A stretch of 64,000 bases of DNA from Terrihabitans soli (GTDB lineage Bacteria; Pseudomonadota; Alphaproteobacteria; Rhizobiales; Methylopilaceae): NCBI RefSeq assembly GCF_014191545.1, contig NZ_AP023361.1, positions 2,694,501-2,758,500 on the forward strand, given 5' to 3'. Shown here piece by piece: positions 1-10,911 of the stretch (its first letter is position 1; each line of letters begins with the position of its first letter). A program made the position numbers and the translations under genes. The notes under the pieces are model-generated. The model saw only the letters and a list, made by a program, of their open reading frames with translations, was not told the DNA's origin and ran no database searches.

Positions 1-2
1 TG

Positions 3-332
3 CGCGTTGCTCCGGTGCAGAGCATGAACAGCGTCGCGCAGGCCAGCATCACTCTCAAGAATGCCGGCTCCCGGCCGGGCACCGAGATCGTGCAGCTTTA
101 TGTGCGAGATGTCGTGGCGAGCCGTGTGCGGCCTGTGCGTGAGCTCAAACAATACCGGCGCGTCTCGCTCGCGCCCGGCCAGAGCGAAACCGTAACCTTT
201 CTGGTGACACGCGATGAACTGGGTTTCCGCGACGAACGCGGAGAATTGATCGTCGAGCCGGGAGATTTCAAAATCGGCATTGGCGCGGATTCAACGACTG
301 AGCTCGCCGCCGGCTTCACGCTCGAGAAATGA
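3..332 (+). CDS. beta-glucosidase (GH3), C-terminal fragment
   Basis: Only the last ~110 codons are in the window; the reading frame is open to the left edge. The segment GTEIVQLYVRD, then RELKQYRRVSLAPGQSETVTF and a closing EPGDFKIGIGADS stretch, is the fibronectin-III-like domain that ends GH3 beta-glucosidases and xylosidases. These enzymes remove terminal sugars from the non-reducing end of oligosaccharides. The catalytic GH3 domains lie outside the window, so the exact substrate (glucoside or xyloside) cannot be told. A hairpin follows the stop codon directly. Confidence 0.8.
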   Translation, partial: RVAPVQSMNSVAQASITLKNAGSRPGTEIVQLYVRDVVASRVRPVRELKQYRRVSLAPGQSETVTFLVTRDELGFRDERGELIVEPGDFKIGIGADSTTELAAGFTLEK

Positions 333-333
333 A

Positions 334-356
334 AACGGCGGCTCGAAGCCGCCGTT
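334..356. terminator. hairpin terminator between convergent genes
   Basis: AACGGCGGCT (334-343), loop CGA, AGCCGCCGTT (347-356) is a perfect 10-bp stem starting just after the beta-glucosidase stop. On the minus strand the stem runs into TTTTCATTTC, so it probably also ends the convergent small gene at 420-686. On the plus strand the tail is CCCTCTC, a weak U-tract. Confidence 0.7.
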
Positions 357-419
357 CCCTCTCTTCGCAAAACCGGCTGTTGGTGTTTACGGCCTCGCGA
401 AAAAGATCGTTCTGCCAAC

Positions 420-686
420 TTACCTGGAGAACACGTTCTTTTCTTTGGGAGCATTGGCGACAGGCTTCGCCCTCTCGGGAATTCCGTCATTGCCTTCCTG
501 GCTGTCGCCGCGGCCCCAATCGCGTCCGGTGTTCACGGTGCGCGCCGTCATGTCATTGCCCCGTCCGGCCGGACCGCCGGCAACCTCATCGCGCTTATCG
601 CCGCCATAACTTTTGTGCGACGGCGCAGGCGTCGGTTTGGTGTCGGCGCTATGTCCGTGGCTAGTCCGGTTCTTTTCTGGGGGCAT
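420..686 (-). CDS. small hydrophilic hypothetical protein (88 aa)
   Basis: An 88-residue ORF with no membrane segment or signal peptide, rich in Gly, Lys, Asp, Pro and Asn; composition suggests a disordered protein. The ATG is preceded by AAGAGGAGACGGAT, a good Shine-Dalgarno at normal spacing, which is the main reason to accept it. It lies downstream of cysNC on the same strand and ends at the shared terminator at 334-356. I recognise no family. Small polar proteins of this kind are common near rhizobial stress genes, but no function can be assigned. Confidence 0.55.
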   Translation of the reverse strand: MPPEKNRTSHGHSADTKPTPAPSHKSYGGDKRDEVAGGPAGRGNDMTARTVNTGRDWGRGDSQEGNDGIPERAKPVANAPKEKNVFSR

Positions 687-750
687 ATCCGTCTCCTCTT
701 AAGAGGAAACACCAAAGCAAGCCTCCGGGTTTCATCACTCGGATTTGGCT

Positions 751-2664
751 CTACGGGCTCGCCCAGTCGCCGCCGGCGATTACCTTTTCGCGCAAATGCT
801 CAAGCACGCGCTCGGCGAGCTTGTCGGCGCCGGCTTCCAGCGTCTTCAGGTGAAGTTCGGGACTGGCCGGCGCTTCATAAGGCGCGGAAATGCCGGTGAA
901 GTGCGCGATTTCGCCGGCACGGGCGCGCTTATAAAGGCCCTTGGTGTCGCGCCGTTCGCATTCCTCAAGCGGCGTATCGATGAAGACCTCGATGAACTCG
1001 CCTTCCTCAACGATGGAGCGGACAAAATCGCGCTCCTTTTGATAGGGCGAGATAAAGGAGCAGATAACGATAAGGCCGGCATCGACGAAGAGTTTCGCGA
1101 CCTCGCCGACCCGGCGGATGTTCTCGTCGCGGTCTTGCTGCGTGAAGCCGAGATCGGAATTCAGCCCATGTCTGATGTTGTCGCCATCCAGCATATAGGT
1201 GTGGTGGCCGATGGCATTGAGCTTGTGTTCGACAAGACGGGCGACGGACGATTTGCCGGAACCGGAGAGCCCGGTGAACCAGAGTATGACCGGCTTCTGA
1301 TATTTGCTGGCGGCGCGCGCCGCTTTGTCGACCGCAAGATCCTCACGATGAACATTCGTCGCATGGCGCAACGAGCGCTCGATCATGCCGGCGGCGGCCG
1401 TCTCGTTCGTCGTGCGGTCGACAAGGATGAAAGCACCGGTGCCGCGATTGTCAGTATAGGCGTCGAACGCAAAGGCCGTCGCGGTGCGGATTTCGCACAG
1501 GGCGATCTCATTGAGCGTGAGCTCGCTCGTCTCCTGCTCATCGAGCGTGTTGACGTCGATCTTGTGGCTGATCGCACTGACGGTCGCGGGAACCCAGCGA
1601 GTGCCGACGCGCATCATGTAGGAGCGGCCGGGCAGAAGCTTTGTCTCGCTCATCCAGATCACGCGCGCCGAGAACCCGTCCGTGACTTCCGGACGGTCCT
1701 TCGGATCGCACAGGACATCGCCGCGCGCGACATCGACTTCCTCGGCGAGGACGAGCGTCACCGCATCTTCGGCGACAGCCTCTTCGAGATCGCCATCGGC
1801 GGTAACGATGCGCGTGACCTTGGTCGTGCGGCCCGAGCCCGCAACGGTGATGTCATCGCCGGCGCGCACGCGGCCCGAGGCGACCGTGCCCGCAAAGCCG
1901 CGGAAATCGAGGTTCGGCCGGTTCACATACTGAACCGGGAAACGGAACGAAGCGGAGACGATGTCCGAGCCGATCTCGACGCCTTCGAGATATTCGATGA
2001 GGCTCGGACCGCGATACCAGGAGGTTTTCGCCGAGCGCTCGGTGACATTGTCGCCGAAGCGCGCGGAAAGCGGAATCGGCTGGACGGACACGAAATTCAG
2101 TGTCTTCGAAAAAGCCGCGAAATCGGCGACGATCTGATCGAAAACTTTCTGATCGTAACCCATCAGGTCGATCTTATTCACCGCGAGCACGATCTTCTTC
2201 ACGCCGAGCAGCGAGCAGATGAAGGCGTGGCGCTTGGTCTGAACGAGAACGCCCTTGCGCGCATCGATCAGGATAATCGCCAGATCGGCGGTCGAAGCGC
2301 CGGTCGCCATATTGCGCGTATACTGCTCATGGCCGGGCGTGTCGGCGACGATGAAAGAACGCTTCGGCGTTGCAAAGAAGCGATAGGCGACATCGATGGT
2401 GATGCCCTGCTCGCGCTCGGCTTCGAGCCCGTCGACCAAAAGAGCGAAATCGATGTCCTCGCCCGTCGTGCCGTGCTTCTTCGAATCCTTTTCCAGCGTC
2501 GTCAGCTGGTCTTCGAAGATCGTCTTCGATTCATAAAGCAGGCGGCCGATCAGCGTCGACTTGCCGTCATCCACCGAGCCGCAGGTGATGAAGCGCAGAA
2601 GATTGCCGTCGCCGGCTTCCGGCGCCGCAGCAGTCGCGGAACGTTCAAGCAGCGCGGCATCCAT
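751..2664 (-). CDS. cysNC: bifunctional sulfate adenylyltransferase subunit 1 / adenylylsulfate kinase (CysN-CysC fusion)
   Basis: The N-terminal half (about 20-440) is the GTPase subunit of ATP sulfurylase: P-loop GSVDDGKST (29-37), [12 protein letters not shown] (108-119) and NKID (163-166). The C-terminal part (about 450-637) is APS kinase, with its own P-loop GLSGSGKSS (465-473) and [15 protein letters not shown] (493-507). Together with CysD it makes APS from sulfate and ATP, driven by GTP hydrolysis, then phosphorylates APS to PAPS in the cytoplasm. The fused form (637 aa) is the arrangement known as NodQ/CysNC in rhizobia. Its ATG shares one base with the cysD stop, so the two are translationally coupled. 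No PAPS/APS reductase (cysH) is nearby. Confidence 0.95.
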   Translation of the reverse strand: MDAALLERSATAAAPEAGDGNLLRFITCGSVDDGKSTLIGRLLYESKTIFEDQLTTLEKDSKKHGTTGEDIDFALLVDGLEAEREQGITIDVAYRFFATPKRSFIVADTPGHEQYTRNMATGASTADLAIILIDARKGVLVQTKRHAFICSLLGVKKIVLAVNKIDLMGYDQKVFDQIVADFAAFSKTLNFVSVQPIPLSARFGDNVTERSAKTSWYRGPSLIEYLEGVEIGSDIVSASFRFPVQYVNRPNLDFRGFAGTVASGRVRAGDDITVAGSGRTTKVTRIVTADGDLEEAVAEDAVTLVLAEEVDVARGDVLCDPKDRPEVTDGFSARVIWMSETKLLPGRSYMMRVGTRWVPATVSAISHKIDVNTLDEQETSELTLNEIALCEIRTATAFAFDAYTDNRGTGAFILVDRTTNETAAAGMIERSLRHATNVHREDLAVDKAARAASKYQKPVILWFTGLSGSGKSSVARLVEHKLNAIGHHTYMLDGDNIRHGLNSDLGFTQQDRDENIRRVGEVAKLFVDAGLIVICSFISPYQKERDFVRSIVEEGEFIEVFIDTPLEECERRDTKGLYKRARAGEIAHFTGISAPYEAPASPELHLKTLEAGADKLAERVLEHLREKVIAGGDWASP

Positions 2665-3620
2665 CAGAAATAGCCCTCGCGCTTCTTCTTCTCCATCGAG
2701 GCGCTTTCATCCGTATCGATCAGGCGGCCCTGCCGCTCCGACGTACGCGCCAGCATCATCTCTTCGACGATGCCATCGAGCGTATCGGCATCGCTTTCGA
2801 TGGCGCCGGTCAAAGGATAACAGCCGAGCGTGCGGAAGCGCACCTTTTTCATCTGCGGCTTCTCACCGGGCTCGAGCGGCAGCCGGTCGTCATCGACCAT
2901 GATCCAGGTGCCGGAACGCCACACGACGGGACGTTCCTTCGCGAAGTAAAGCGGCACGATCGGGATGTTTTCGGCCTGTATGTATTGCCAGATATCCAGC
3001 TCGGTCCAGTTCGAGATCGGGAAGACGCGGATCGACTCGCCCTGCTTGATGCGGGTGTTGAAGAGGTTCCACAGTTCGGGGCGCTGGCCGCGCGGATCCC
3101 AGGCGTGATTGGCGTTGCGGAAGGAGAAGATGCGCTCTTTGGCGCGGCTCTTTTCTTCGTCGCGGCGCGCACCGCCGAAGGCGGCGTCGAACTGCCATTT
3201 GTCGAGCGCCTGCTTCAGTCCCTCGGTCTTCATGACCGTGGTGTGGACGGCCGATCCATGGGTGATCGGGCCGATGCCCTGGGCGACGCCGTCCTGATTG
3301 ATATGAACGCGCAGATCGAAGCCGTAATCCTTCGACATCTGTTCGCGGAAGGAGATCATCTCCTTGAACTTCCACGTCGTGTCGACATGCAGGAATGGAA
3401 AAGGCGGCTTGCCGGGGTAAAAGGCCTTCATCGCCAGATGCATCATGACGCTCGAATCCTTGCCGATCGAATACAACATGACCGGATTGGAGAATTCAGC
3501 CGCAACCTCGCGCATGATGGCGATGGACTCGGCTTCGAGGCGTTTGAGATGGGCGTGCACGCGGGTAAACCCGTTCCAAGTTCGAGCCGGGGATGTAGGC
3601 CGTTCCCGCTCTACATGCAA
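2664..3620 (-). CDS. cysD: sulfate adenylyltransferase subunit 2
   Basis: This is the catalytic PP-loop subunit of ATP sulfurylase, which forms APS from ATP and sulfate together with CysN. It shows the [11 protein letters not shown]-loop (51-59) and the [15 protein letters not shown] motif typical of CysD. At 318 aa it has about 20 residues more than usual before the conserved HLKRLEAES start; a GTG at residue 21 (codon at 3558-3560) could be the true start, and the SD in front of the annotated ATG is poor. It overlaps cysNC by one base and follows glgB by 48 bp, a gap holding two dyad sequences. Confidence 0.93.
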   Translation of the reverse strand: MHVERERPTSPARTWNGFTRVHAHLKRLEAESIAIMREVAAEFSNPVMLYSIGKDSSVMMHLAMKAFYPGKPPFPFLHVDTTWKFKEMISFREQMSKDYGFDLRVHINQDGVAQGIGPITHGSAVHTTVMKTEGLKQALDKWQFDAAFGGARRDEEKSRAKERIFSFRNANHAWDPRGQRPELWNLFNTRIKQGESIRVFPISNWTELDIWQYIQAENIPIVPLYFAKERPVVWRSGTWIMVDDDRLPLEPGEKPQMKKVRFRTLGCYPLTGAIESDADTLDGIVEEMMLARTSERQGRLIDTDESASMEKKKREGYF

Positions 3621-3639
3621 TGCACGGATTACCGCAGAT

Positions 3640-3669
3640 AATACGTATTGTAAACGTGTTTAAACGTTT
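3640..3669. promoter_or_regulatory. two dyad-symmetric sequences upstream of cysD
   Basis: AATACGTATT (3640-3649) is a perfect palindrome, and AAACGTGTTTAAACGTTT (3652-3669) is a second, imperfect AT-rich dyad reaching the glgB stop codon. They fill the 48-bp gap before cysD and differ in base composition from the flanks. They could be operator sites for a sulfur-responsive regulator. No regulator gene is adjacent. Confidence 0.35.
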
Positions 3670-5573
3670 CAGCCCTCGCCACGGCGCTCGAAAATGATGG
3701 TCGAGAGTGGCGGCAGAGTCAGGCAGAGGGAGTAAGGCCGGGACTGGCTGCCGATCTCATCGGCAAAGAGGCCACCGGCATTTCCCATATTCGAGCCGTT
3801 ATAGATCCCCGCATCCGTGTTGACCGCCTCGCGGTAGAAACCCGGATGGGGCACGCCGAGCCGGTAGCCGGTGCGCGGGACCGGCGTGAAGTTCGAGACG
3901 ACCACAGCGATGTCGCCCTCTTTCTCGCCCTTGCGCACCCAGCCGATAATGCTGTTGTCGCTGTCGTCGGAGACGATCCATTCGAAACCCGACGCTTCGC
4001 AATCGCGCTCATGCAGCGCGGGGATTTCGCGATAGGCGCGGTTGAGATCGCGCATCAGCGCCTGGGTGCCGCCATGCACCGGATATTGCAGCACATGCCA
4101 GTCGACCGAGCCGTTGTGGTTCCACTCGCCGACCTGTCCGAACTCGCAGCCCATGAACACGAGCTTCTTGCCGGGATGTCCCCACATGAAGCCGAGATAG
4201 GCGCGCAAGTTCGCAAAGCGCTGCCATTCATCGCCCGGCATGCGGCCGAGCAGCGAGCCCTTCCCGTGCACCACTTCATCGTGACTGATCGGCAGGATAA
4301 AGTTTTCGGTGAAGGCGTAGAGCAGGCCGAAGGTCAGATCGTTGTGGTGATAGCGGCGATGGATCGGATCCTGCTGCATGTAGCGCAGCGTGTCGTGCAT
4401 CCAGCCCATATTCCATTTGAAGCCGAAGCCGAGACCGCCGGTATAGGTCGGGTGGGAAACGCCCGGCCAGGCCGTCGATTCTTCGGCGACGGTGATGACG
4501 CCGGGACAGGCCGCATAGGCCGTCTCGTTCATGCGGCGCATGAAATCAATGGCCTCGATATTTTCATTGCCGCCATAGCGGTTCGGAATCCACTCGCCGG
4601 CTTTGCGTGAGTAGTCCAGGTACAGCATCGACGCGACCGCATCGACGCGCAGGCCGTCGAGATGATATTTTTCGAGCCAAAAACGCGCATTGGCGACGAG
4701 GAAGGCCGAAACCTCCGCGCGTCCGAAATTGTAGATGTAGGTACCCCATTCCTGATGGAAACCCTGCCGCGGATCGGCATGCTCATAGAGATGGGTGCCA
4801 TCGAAATAGCCGAGGCCGTGGCCATCGACCGGGAAATGTCCGGGCACCCAATCGAGCAGAATGCCGATGCCGGCCTGATGCGCCACTTCGACGAAATGTT
4901 TGAAGTCTTCGGGCGTGCCGAAGCGGCTGGTCGGCGCAAACAAGGATACCGGCTGATAGCCCCAGGAGCCGTCGAACGGATGCTCCATCACCGGAAGAAG
5001 CTCGATATGCGAGAAGCCGAGATCCTTCACATAGGGAATGAGGCGCTCGGCCAGTTCGCGATAGGTCAGCGAACGGTTGTTCTCTTCCGGCACGCGCGCC
5101 CACGAGCCGAGATGAACTTCGTAGATCGCGATCGGCTTTTTGCGCGGATCGCCCTCGCCGCGCTTTTCGATCCAGCCCGCATCGTTCCATTGGAAATTCG
5201 GTTCATCGTGCAGGATCGACCCCGTCTCCGGCCGGATCTGCGCCGCAAACGCCAGCGGATCGGCCTTCAGCGGCAGAAGCTTCCCGTCCGGCCCTTCGAG
5301 CTCGAATTTGTAATGCTCACCCTTTTTGAGACCGGGGATGAAGAGTTCCCACACGCCGCTATCGCCGCGATGCTGCATCACGTTCGAGCGTCCGTCCCAT
5401 TGATTGAAGTCGCCGACGACGCTGACGCGGCGCGCATTGGGCGCCCACAGAGCGAAGAGGAAACCCGCCACGCCGTCGCGTTCGGTCGCATGAGCGCCGA
5501 GCACGCGATAGGGAGCATCCGACCCCGTATGGGTGATGCGCCAGAGGTCCTGATCGGGGATCGCGCCGTGCAT
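3669..5573 (-). CDS. glgB: 1,4-alpha-glucan branching enzyme (GH13)
   Basis: It cuts alpha-1,4 chains and rejoins them as alpha-1,6 branches. A CBM48-like N-terminal module (about 20-110) precedes the GH13 barrel; nucleophile Asp in GLRVDAV (D311), acid/base Glu in AEEST (E364) and transition-state Asp in [11 protein letters not shown] (D432) are present. At 634 aa it is the short type without the extra N1 domain of E. coli GlgB (728 aa). I chose the ATG at 5573: it sits 5 nt after GGAGG and overlaps the treS stop by one base. It is the last gene of the glgX-malQ-glgE-treS-glgB operon, where it branches the linear chains made by GlgE. Confidence 0.95.
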   Translation of the reverse strand: MHGAIPDQDLWRITHTGSDAPYRVLGAHATERDGVAGFLFALWAPNARRVSVVGDFNQWDGRSNVMQHRGDSGVWELFIPGLKKGEHYKFELEGPDGKLLPLKADPLAFAAQIRPETGSILHDEPNFQWNDAGWIEKRGEGDPRKKPIAIYEVHLGSWARVPEENNRSLTYRELAERLIPYVKDLGFSHIELLPVMEHPFDGSWGYQPVSLFAPTSRFGTPEDFKHFVEVAHQAGIGILLDWVPGHFPVDGHGLGYFDGTHLYEHADPRQGFHQEWGTYIYNFGRAEVSAFLVANARFWLEKYHLDGLRVDAVASMLYLDYSRKAGEWIPNRYGGNENIEAIDFMRRMNETAYAACPGVITVAEESTAWPGVSHPTYTGGLGFGFKWNMGWMHDTLRYMQQDPIHRRYHHNDLTFGLLYAFTENFILPISHDEVVHGKGSLLGRMPGDEWQRFANLRAYLGFMWGHPGKKLVFMGCEFGQVGEWNHNGSVDWHVLQYPVHGGTQALMRDLNRAYREIPALHERDCEASGFEWIVSDDSDNSIIGWVRKGEKEGDIAVVVSNFTPVPRTGYRLGVPHPGFYREAVNTDAGIYNGSNMGNAGGLFADEIGSQSRPYSLCLTLPPLSTIIFERRGEG

Positions 5574-8500
5574 CAATCCTCCTTGTCGTCGAGAGCGGTG
5601 AGAACGCCGCGAACCGGCGTTCCAATCCAGTCCGGCCGGTTATCGGCCTCATAGGCGATCTCATAGAACGCCTTAGCCAACAAATGCAGTTTCAGAAGGT
5701 TCCGCCGCGTCTTGCGGTCTTCGACCCAGACCGGGGTCCCGCGCGAGGCCCTCTCGTAACCATCGAGGAAAGTTTGCGTAATCAGGCTACGGAACTCTTC
5801 CGCCGCGGCATAGACCCTAGGTGCGACATGCGAAAGACGCCCGCCCACCTCGCGCCCCGCCGTCTCCGCCGCATAGGCGAAGCTGCGCAGCATGCCGGCG
5901 ACATCGCGCAGCGGCGATGACTTGCCGCGGCGCTCGGCGGCTGGCCGGGACGGTTCGCCCTCGAAATCGACAATGTAAAGATCGCGGTCGGCGACGAGCA
6001 CCTGACCGAGATGGAAATCGCCGTGAATGCGCGTCTTGATCGCGTCTTCAGGCTTAAAGACCAGAGCATCGATCGCCTTCATCGCCTCTTCGCGGCGATC
6101 GAGCAGGGTTTCGATTTCGGGCGTCAGCGTCGAAGCCGGCACGCGCATGAGACCGGCAAAGGCACGCTCGGCTTGCAGACGCGCATCGTCCGCCGCCTTC
6201 TTCACGTCGTCCTGCGTCAGTGGCTCGGCTTTGAACGCCTCGTCCTCGGTCGGCGTTGCCAGCGCCTTGTGCAGTTCGGCGGTGCGCACGCCGAGAAGAT
6301 CGGCATAGCGGAAATAATTTTCGAAGACTTCGCGGATGCTCTGCGCATTGCCGTCCGGCACCAGCGCATAAGTTTCGAGCTCGCGCTTGAGCGCCTCCAT
6401 CAACTGCGTCCAGGCATCGCCCTGATGCGGGACATATTCCTGGAGGATCGCCAGCGCCGTCGGCGTGCCGTCCTGCGCGATATGTTCGACGCCGCCGAGC
6501 AGCGCCGGCGTGTTCTTGTAGCCGGCAACCTCCGTGAGGAAGCGCCCGACTTCGAGCTCCGGATGCACGCCCGGCTGCAGGCGGCGATAGAGCTTCAGCA
6601 TCATCTTGCCGCCGAAAATGATCGACGAGTTCGACTGCTCGCCGTGATAGCGGCGCGGAACATTATCGCCTTGCGTCGGATCGCCGAGATCTTTCAGCGC
6701 CTTTTCGAACTCCGCTGTCTTTTCGAAATTGACGCGGCCGCCATCGCGGGTCGAGAAATTCGCGCCCTTCTCCATGGCGCTGAGAACGGCGAGCGCAAAT
6801 TCCGGCGATGCGCCGGCATCGTACAACAGCCCGACGCGCGGGCCGCGGCGGACGCGCGCCAGCGCGCACGGCACAAGGCTCTCGTTTTCTCGCTCCTCAA
6901 TAGCAAGCGGCAGCGAATAGATCTGGCTATCGCCATTTGAGAGGTCAACGCGCACGCGCGGCCAGGTGAAAGTGTCGGCGCCCTTCCTGTCGCGCATGAC
7001 GGTGTGATCGAGCACTTCGACGCGCTTGATCGCCTGGCTCTTGCCGCCGAACCAGCGCTGCAGCGGCAGGAAGCTCGGCGCGGCCGTGCGCTCGAACGCG
7101 ATGCGTTCGCGGTCGCGGAACAGGCTGTCGGGCGAGCCCTGAATGACGAGCGTGAAGAGTTCGGGCGCGGCGCGCGGCGGCGGCGACGCATCGGCCGGCG
7201 GCACGGTCAGCGAGAACCAGTAGAAGCCGTAAGCCGGCAGCGTCAGCAGATAAGAAAGTTCGCCGATGGCGGGGAAGCTTGTGCCACCCGAAAGCTCGAC
7301 CGGCACGCGGCCGTTCATATCGGCAAGATCGAGTTCCACCGCCTGCGGCGCGCGCGACAGATTGGCGACGCACAAGATCGTCTCGCCGTCATATTCGCGC
7401 AAGTATGCAAGCACTTTGCGGTTTGATGGATAGAGGAAACGCAGCGAGCCACGGCCGAAGGCACGGAAATTACGGCGTACAGCAATCAGGCGACGCAGCC
7501 AGTTGAGCTGGCTAGACGGCGAGCGCAATTGCGCTTCGACGTTCACGGCTTCATAGCCGTAGATCGGATCCTGGATCGACGGCAGATAGAGCCGCGCCGG
7601 ATCGGACCGCGAAAACCCGCCATTCCTGTCCGGGGACCATTGCATGGGCGTGCGTACGCCATCGCGATCGCCGAGATAGATATTGTCGCCCATTCCGATC
7701 TCGTCGCCGTAGTAAAGGAACGGCGTGCCCGGCATCGAGAAAAGAAGCGAGTTTAGAAGTTCGACCTTGCGGCGGTCGTTTTCGAGCAGCGGTGCGAGGC
7801 GGCGGCGAATGCCGAGATTGATGCGCGCACGGCGATCGCCGGCATAGAAGGTCCAGAGATAATCGCGCTCGGTCTCCGTCACCATTTCGAGCGTCAGCTC
7901 GTCGTGGTTACGAAGGAAGATCGCCCACTGGTTCCCTTCGGGAATTTCCGGCGTCTGGCGCATGATGTCGGTGATCGGGTGCCGGTCTTCCTGCGCGATG
8001 CCCATATACATGCGTGGCATCAGCGGAAAATGGAACGCCATATGGCATTCATCGCCGTCGCCGAAATAGGGCGCGGTGTCTTCCGGCCATTGATTGGCCT
8101 CAGCCAGCAACATGCGATCGGAATAGGAACGGTCGAGCGCCTGACGCACGCGCTTGATGACCTGATGCGTCTCCGGCAGGTTTTCGCAATTCGTGCCGTC
8201 GCGTTCGATGAGATAGGGGATCGCGTCGAGACGCAGGCCGTCGACGCCCATATCGAGCCAATAGCGCATCACCTGCAGAACCGAAGCGAGAACGCGCGGA
8301 TTATCGAAATTCAGATCCGGCTGATGCGAATAGAAGCGGTGCCAGAAATAGGCTTTCGCTTCCTCGTCCCAGGTCCAGTTGGATTTCTCGGTGTCGAGAA
8401 AGATGATGCGGGTGTCGGAATATTCCTTCGCCGTATCCGACCACACATAGAAATCTCTGTAGGGCGAGCCCTTCTTGGCGCGGCGCGCACGCTGGAACCA

Positions 8501-8839
8501 GGGATGCTGGTCCGAGGTGTGGTTGATGACGAGTTCGGTGACGACTCTGAGGCCGCGCGCGTGCGCTTCGCGCACGAAGCGGCGGAAATCGCGCATTGTG
8601 CCATATTGCGGGTTGATGTCCTTGTAGTCGGCGATGTCGTAGCCGTCGTCGCGCAAAGGCGACGGATAGAAGGGCATGATCCACAGCGCGGTGACGCCGA
8701 GATCCTTCACATAGTCGAGCTTCTGCGTGACGCCCTCGAAATCACCGATCCCGTCATTGTTGGAATCGAAGAACGACTTGACGTGAATCTGATAAAAAAT
8801 CGCGTCCCGATACCATTGCGGGTCGCTGCGGTCGATCAT
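5573..8839 (-). CDS. treS: trehalose synthase fused to maltokinase (TreS-Mak)
   Basis: The first ~550 residues are a GH13 trehalose synthase interconverting maltose and trehalose: start [16 protein letters not shown], catalytic Asp in [10 protein letters not shown] (D205), Glu in LLAEANQ (E247), Asp in RNHDEL (D313). A Pro/Ala linker (about 551-563) leads to a maltokinase (about 570-1088) with the kinase-like loop [10 protein letters not shown] and [11 protein letters not shown]. The fusion can therefore carry trehalose to maltose to maltose-1-phosphate, the donor for GlgE. It starts 8 bp after glgE ends and overlaps glgB by one base. At 1088 aa it matches known two-domain TreS-Pep2 proteins. 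Confidence 0.95.
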   Translation of the reverse strand: MIDRSDPQWYRDAIFYQIHVKSFFDSNNDGIGDFEGVTQKLDYVKDLGVTALWIMPFYPSPLRDDGYDIADYKDINPQYGTMRDFRRFVREAHARGLRVVTELVINHTSDQHPWFQRARRAKKGSPYRDFYVWSDTAKEYSDTRIIFLDTEKSNWTWDEEAKAYFWHRFYSHQPDLNFDNPRVLASVLQVMRYWLDMGVDGLRLDAIPYLIERDGTNCENLPETHQVIKRVRQALDRSYSDRMLLAEANQWPEDTAPYFGDGDECHMAFHFPLMPRMYMGIAQEDRHPITDIMRQTPEIPEGNQWAIFLRNHDELTLEMVTETERDYLWTFYAGDRRARINLGIRRRLAPLLENDRRKVELLNSLLFSMPGTPFLYYGDEIGMGDNIYLGDRDGVRTPMQWSPDRNGGFSRSDPARLYLPSIQDPIYGYEAVNVEAQLRSPSSQLNWLRRLIAVRRNFRAFGRGSLRFLYPSNRKVLAYLREYDGETILCVANLSRAPQAVELDLADMNGRVPVELSGGTSFPAIGELSYLLTLPAYGFYWFSLTVPPADASPPPRAAPELFTLVIQGSPDSLFRDRERIAFERTAAPSFLPLQRWFGGKSQAIKRVEVLDHTVMRDRKGADTFTWPRVRVDLSNGDSQIYSLPLAIEERENESLVPCALARVRRGPRVGLLYDAGASPEFALAVLSAMEKGANFSTRDGGRVNFEKTAEFEKALKDLGDPTQGDNVPRRYHGEQSNSSIIFGGKMMLKLYRRLQPGVHPELEVGRFLTEVAGYKNTPALLGGVEHIAQDGTPTALAILQEYVPHQGDAWTQLMEALKRELETYALVPDGNAQSIREVFENYFRYADLLGVRTAELHKALATPTEDEAFKAEPLTQDDVKKAADDARLQAERAFAGLMRVPASTLTPEIETLLDRREEAMKAIDALVFKPEDAIKTRIHGDFHLGQVLVADRDLYIVDFEGEPSRPAAERRGKSSPLRDVAGMLRSFAYAAETAGREVGGRLSHVAPRVYAAAEEFRSLITQTFLDGYERASRGTPVWVEDRKTRRNLLKLHLLAKAFYEIAYEADNRPDWIGTPVRGVLTALDDKED

Positions 8840-8847
8840 GGTCTGCT

Positions 8848-10833
8848 CTACGGACGAGGCGGGATCAGCCGCCAGATGAGAACGGGGTTGGTTGCAGGAT
8901 CAAGGGCGACAGTCTGAACCTTGCCATGCAGAGTGAAAGGGCTTCCGGGACGAAGCAAATCCTGGGCCTCGATCGTGGCATGATCGGGGAGACCGAACTC
9001 CCAGAGCGGAATCTCGAAGCTCGTATCCTGCCTGTTGTGCGGATCGAGATTGACGATGACGACGACGCAATTGTCGCGCTCGGGCATCAATTTGGCATAG
9101 GCCAGCACATTGTCGTTCCAGGCATTGAGGAACAGCGCATTGCGGAAATCCTGCAAAGCCGCGTTGTCGCGCCGCATCTTGTTGAGCGCGGTAATATGCG
9201 ACCGGATATTGCCTGGGCGGTCCCAGTCCCAGGCACGGATCTCGTATTTCTCCGAGTCGAGATATTCCTCTTTGCCCGGCAGCGGCTTTGCTTCGCAGAG
9301 CTCAAAGCCCGAATAGAGGCCCCAGGCACCCGAAAGCGTTGCCGCCAGCGTCGAACGGACAATGAACCCGGCACGGCCTGCCGTCTGCAGCGGGATCGGG
9401 TTGATGTCCGGCGTATTGACGAAGAAGTTCGGGCGGTAGACCTCGCCGAGATCGCCGGCAAGTTCGGTGACGTAACTCGTCAGCTCCGCTTTGGTGTTGC
9501 GCCAGGTGAAATAGGTATAGCTCTGCTGGAAGCCGATCTTCGCCAGAGCCCGCATCATTTTCGGGCGCGTGAACGCTTCCGCGAGGAAGATGACATCCGG
9601 ATAGGTGCGATTGACCTCGCGGATCAGCCATTTCCAGAACGGCAAAGGTTTGGTGTGCGGATTGTCGACGCGGAAGATGCGCACGCCTTCATTGGCCCAG
9701 AACAGCACCACATCGCGCAGCGCATACCACAGAGAGGGAAACGCGCCTCTGTTGTAGAAATCGACATTGACGATGTCTTCGTATTTTTTCGGCGGGTTCT
9801 CCGCATATTTCAGCGTGCCGTCCGGACGCCAGTCGAACCATTCCGGATGTTCTTTGATCCAGGGATGATCGGGCGAACACTGGATGGCGAAATCGAGCGC
9901 AATTTCGAGGCCGTGCTGTTTCGCGGCGGTCACGAGACGGCGGAAATCCTCGATCGTGCCGAGATCGGGATGAATGGCATCGTGTCCGCCGGCGTCCGAG
10001 CCGATGGCGTAGACGGAGCCGACATCGCCGCGTTCGGCTTTCAGGGAATTGTTGCGGCCTTTGCGGTTCTTCATGCCGATAGGATGGATCGGCGGGAAGT
10101 AGAGCACGTCAAAGCCCATGCCCTGGACGTAAGGAAGTTTCTTGATGACGTCGTCGAACGTGCCGTGCCGGGCTGGATCGTCCGACATCGAGCGCGGAAA
10201 GAGTTCGTACCAGCTTGAGAAGCGCGCCGCGGTGCGATCGGCGATCACGACAAGCTCGCGGTCATAGCGCGAGAGATTGCCGCGCTGCGCCGCATCCTGA
10301 ACGGCCTTCACATGAAAGGGATCGATCAGTGCGCCGAGCTGCTCGTCGGAGCCCGTTTCCTGCGCCTGCACTTCGCCAAGCACGGAAGCCAGGCTGTCGT
10401 TCCGTTCCGATGCTTTTTCAAGCAGGGCGACGCCTTCGGCGATTTCGCTGGTGACGATCTGTCCGGCGGCTTTCTTTTTCTGAACTTCGTTGACCCAGGA
10501 ACCCCAGACATCGCGCCAGGCTTCGACGGTGTAGAGATAGCGGATATTGCGCTCGAGCTTGAACGAGCCTTTCCAGCGGTCGTTATCGAGGAAGGTCATG
10601 GGCGCGCGGCGCCAGTCCGGCTCATCCTCGGCGCGGAAAATGATTTCCGCGCGCAGAATGTCGTGCCCGTCGGAGAAGATATCGGCCCAGACCTCGACCT
10701 CGTCGCCGGCAAGGCGCTTGACCGGGGTGCGGCCGCCGTCGAGCTCCGGCCAGACATTTTCGATGACGACCCGGCCGGTGCCGTCGGGCTCCAGCATCTC
10801 TTCGATGGACGTCAGGGTCGGGCGGGCATTCAT
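8848..10833 (-). CDS. glgE: alpha-1,4-glucan:maltose-1-phosphate maltosyltransferase
   Basis: GlgE (GH13_3) extends alpha-1,4-glucan with maltosyl units from maltose-1-phosphate. It shows the GlgE-type nucleophile motif FRVDNPHTKPLPFW (D390), FLAEAFTRPKMM with the acid/base Glu (E419) and NTPDINP. An N-terminal all-beta domain covers about residues 15-115. I chose the ATG at 10833 because GAGGAAGG lies 7 nt upstream and conserved sequence starts soon after; the frame stays open 22 codons further upstream. The neighbouring TreS-Mak makes its substrate and GlgB branches its product. No glgC, glgA or glgP is in the window. Confidence 0.95.
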   Translation of the reverse strand: MNARPTLTSIEEMLEPDGTGRVVIENVWPELDGGRTPVKRLAGDEVEVWADIFSDGHDILRAEIIFRAEDEPDWRRAPMTFLDNDRWKGSFKLERNIRYLYTVEAWRDVWGSWVNEVQKKKAAGQIVTSEIAEGVALLEKASERNDSLASVLGEVQAQETGSDEQLGALIDPFHVKAVQDAAQRGNLSRYDRELVVIADRTAARFSSWYELFPRSMSDDPARHGTFDDVIKKLPYVQGMGFDVLYFPPIHPIGMKNRKGRNNSLKAERGDVGSVYAIGSDAGGHDAIHPDLGTIEDFRRLVTAAKQHGLEIALDFAIQCSPDHPWIKEHPEWFDWRPDGTLKYAENPPKKYEDIVNVDFYNRGAFPSLWYALRDVVLFWANEGVRIFRVDNPHTKPLPFWKWLIREVNRTYPDVIFLAEAFTRPKMMRALAKIGFQQSYTYFTWRNTKAELTSYVTELAGDLGEVYRPNFFVNTPDINPIPLQTAGRAGFIVRSTLAATLSGAWGLYSGFELCEAKPLPGKEEYLDSEKYEIRAWDWDRPGNIRSHITALNKMRRDNAALQDFRNALFLNAWNDNVLAYAKLMPERDNCVVVIVNLDPHNRQDTSFEIPLWEFGLPDHATIEAQDLLRPGSPFTLHGKVQTVALDPATNPVLIWRLIPPRP

Positions 10834-10911
10834 CGGGACCTTCCTCGTACTGAACGCGGAAAGAAGGTTAAGCGGGGCACGGCGCGACAATAACGACAAC
10901 TCATTGATATT

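Noticed and set aside
745-2673. A 642-codon open frame on the plus strand opposite cysNC
   Set aside because: It is a GC-rich antisense shadow: no recognisable domain, Arg/Ala/Asp-rich composition, and the minus strand shows clear CysN and CysC motifs over the same bases.
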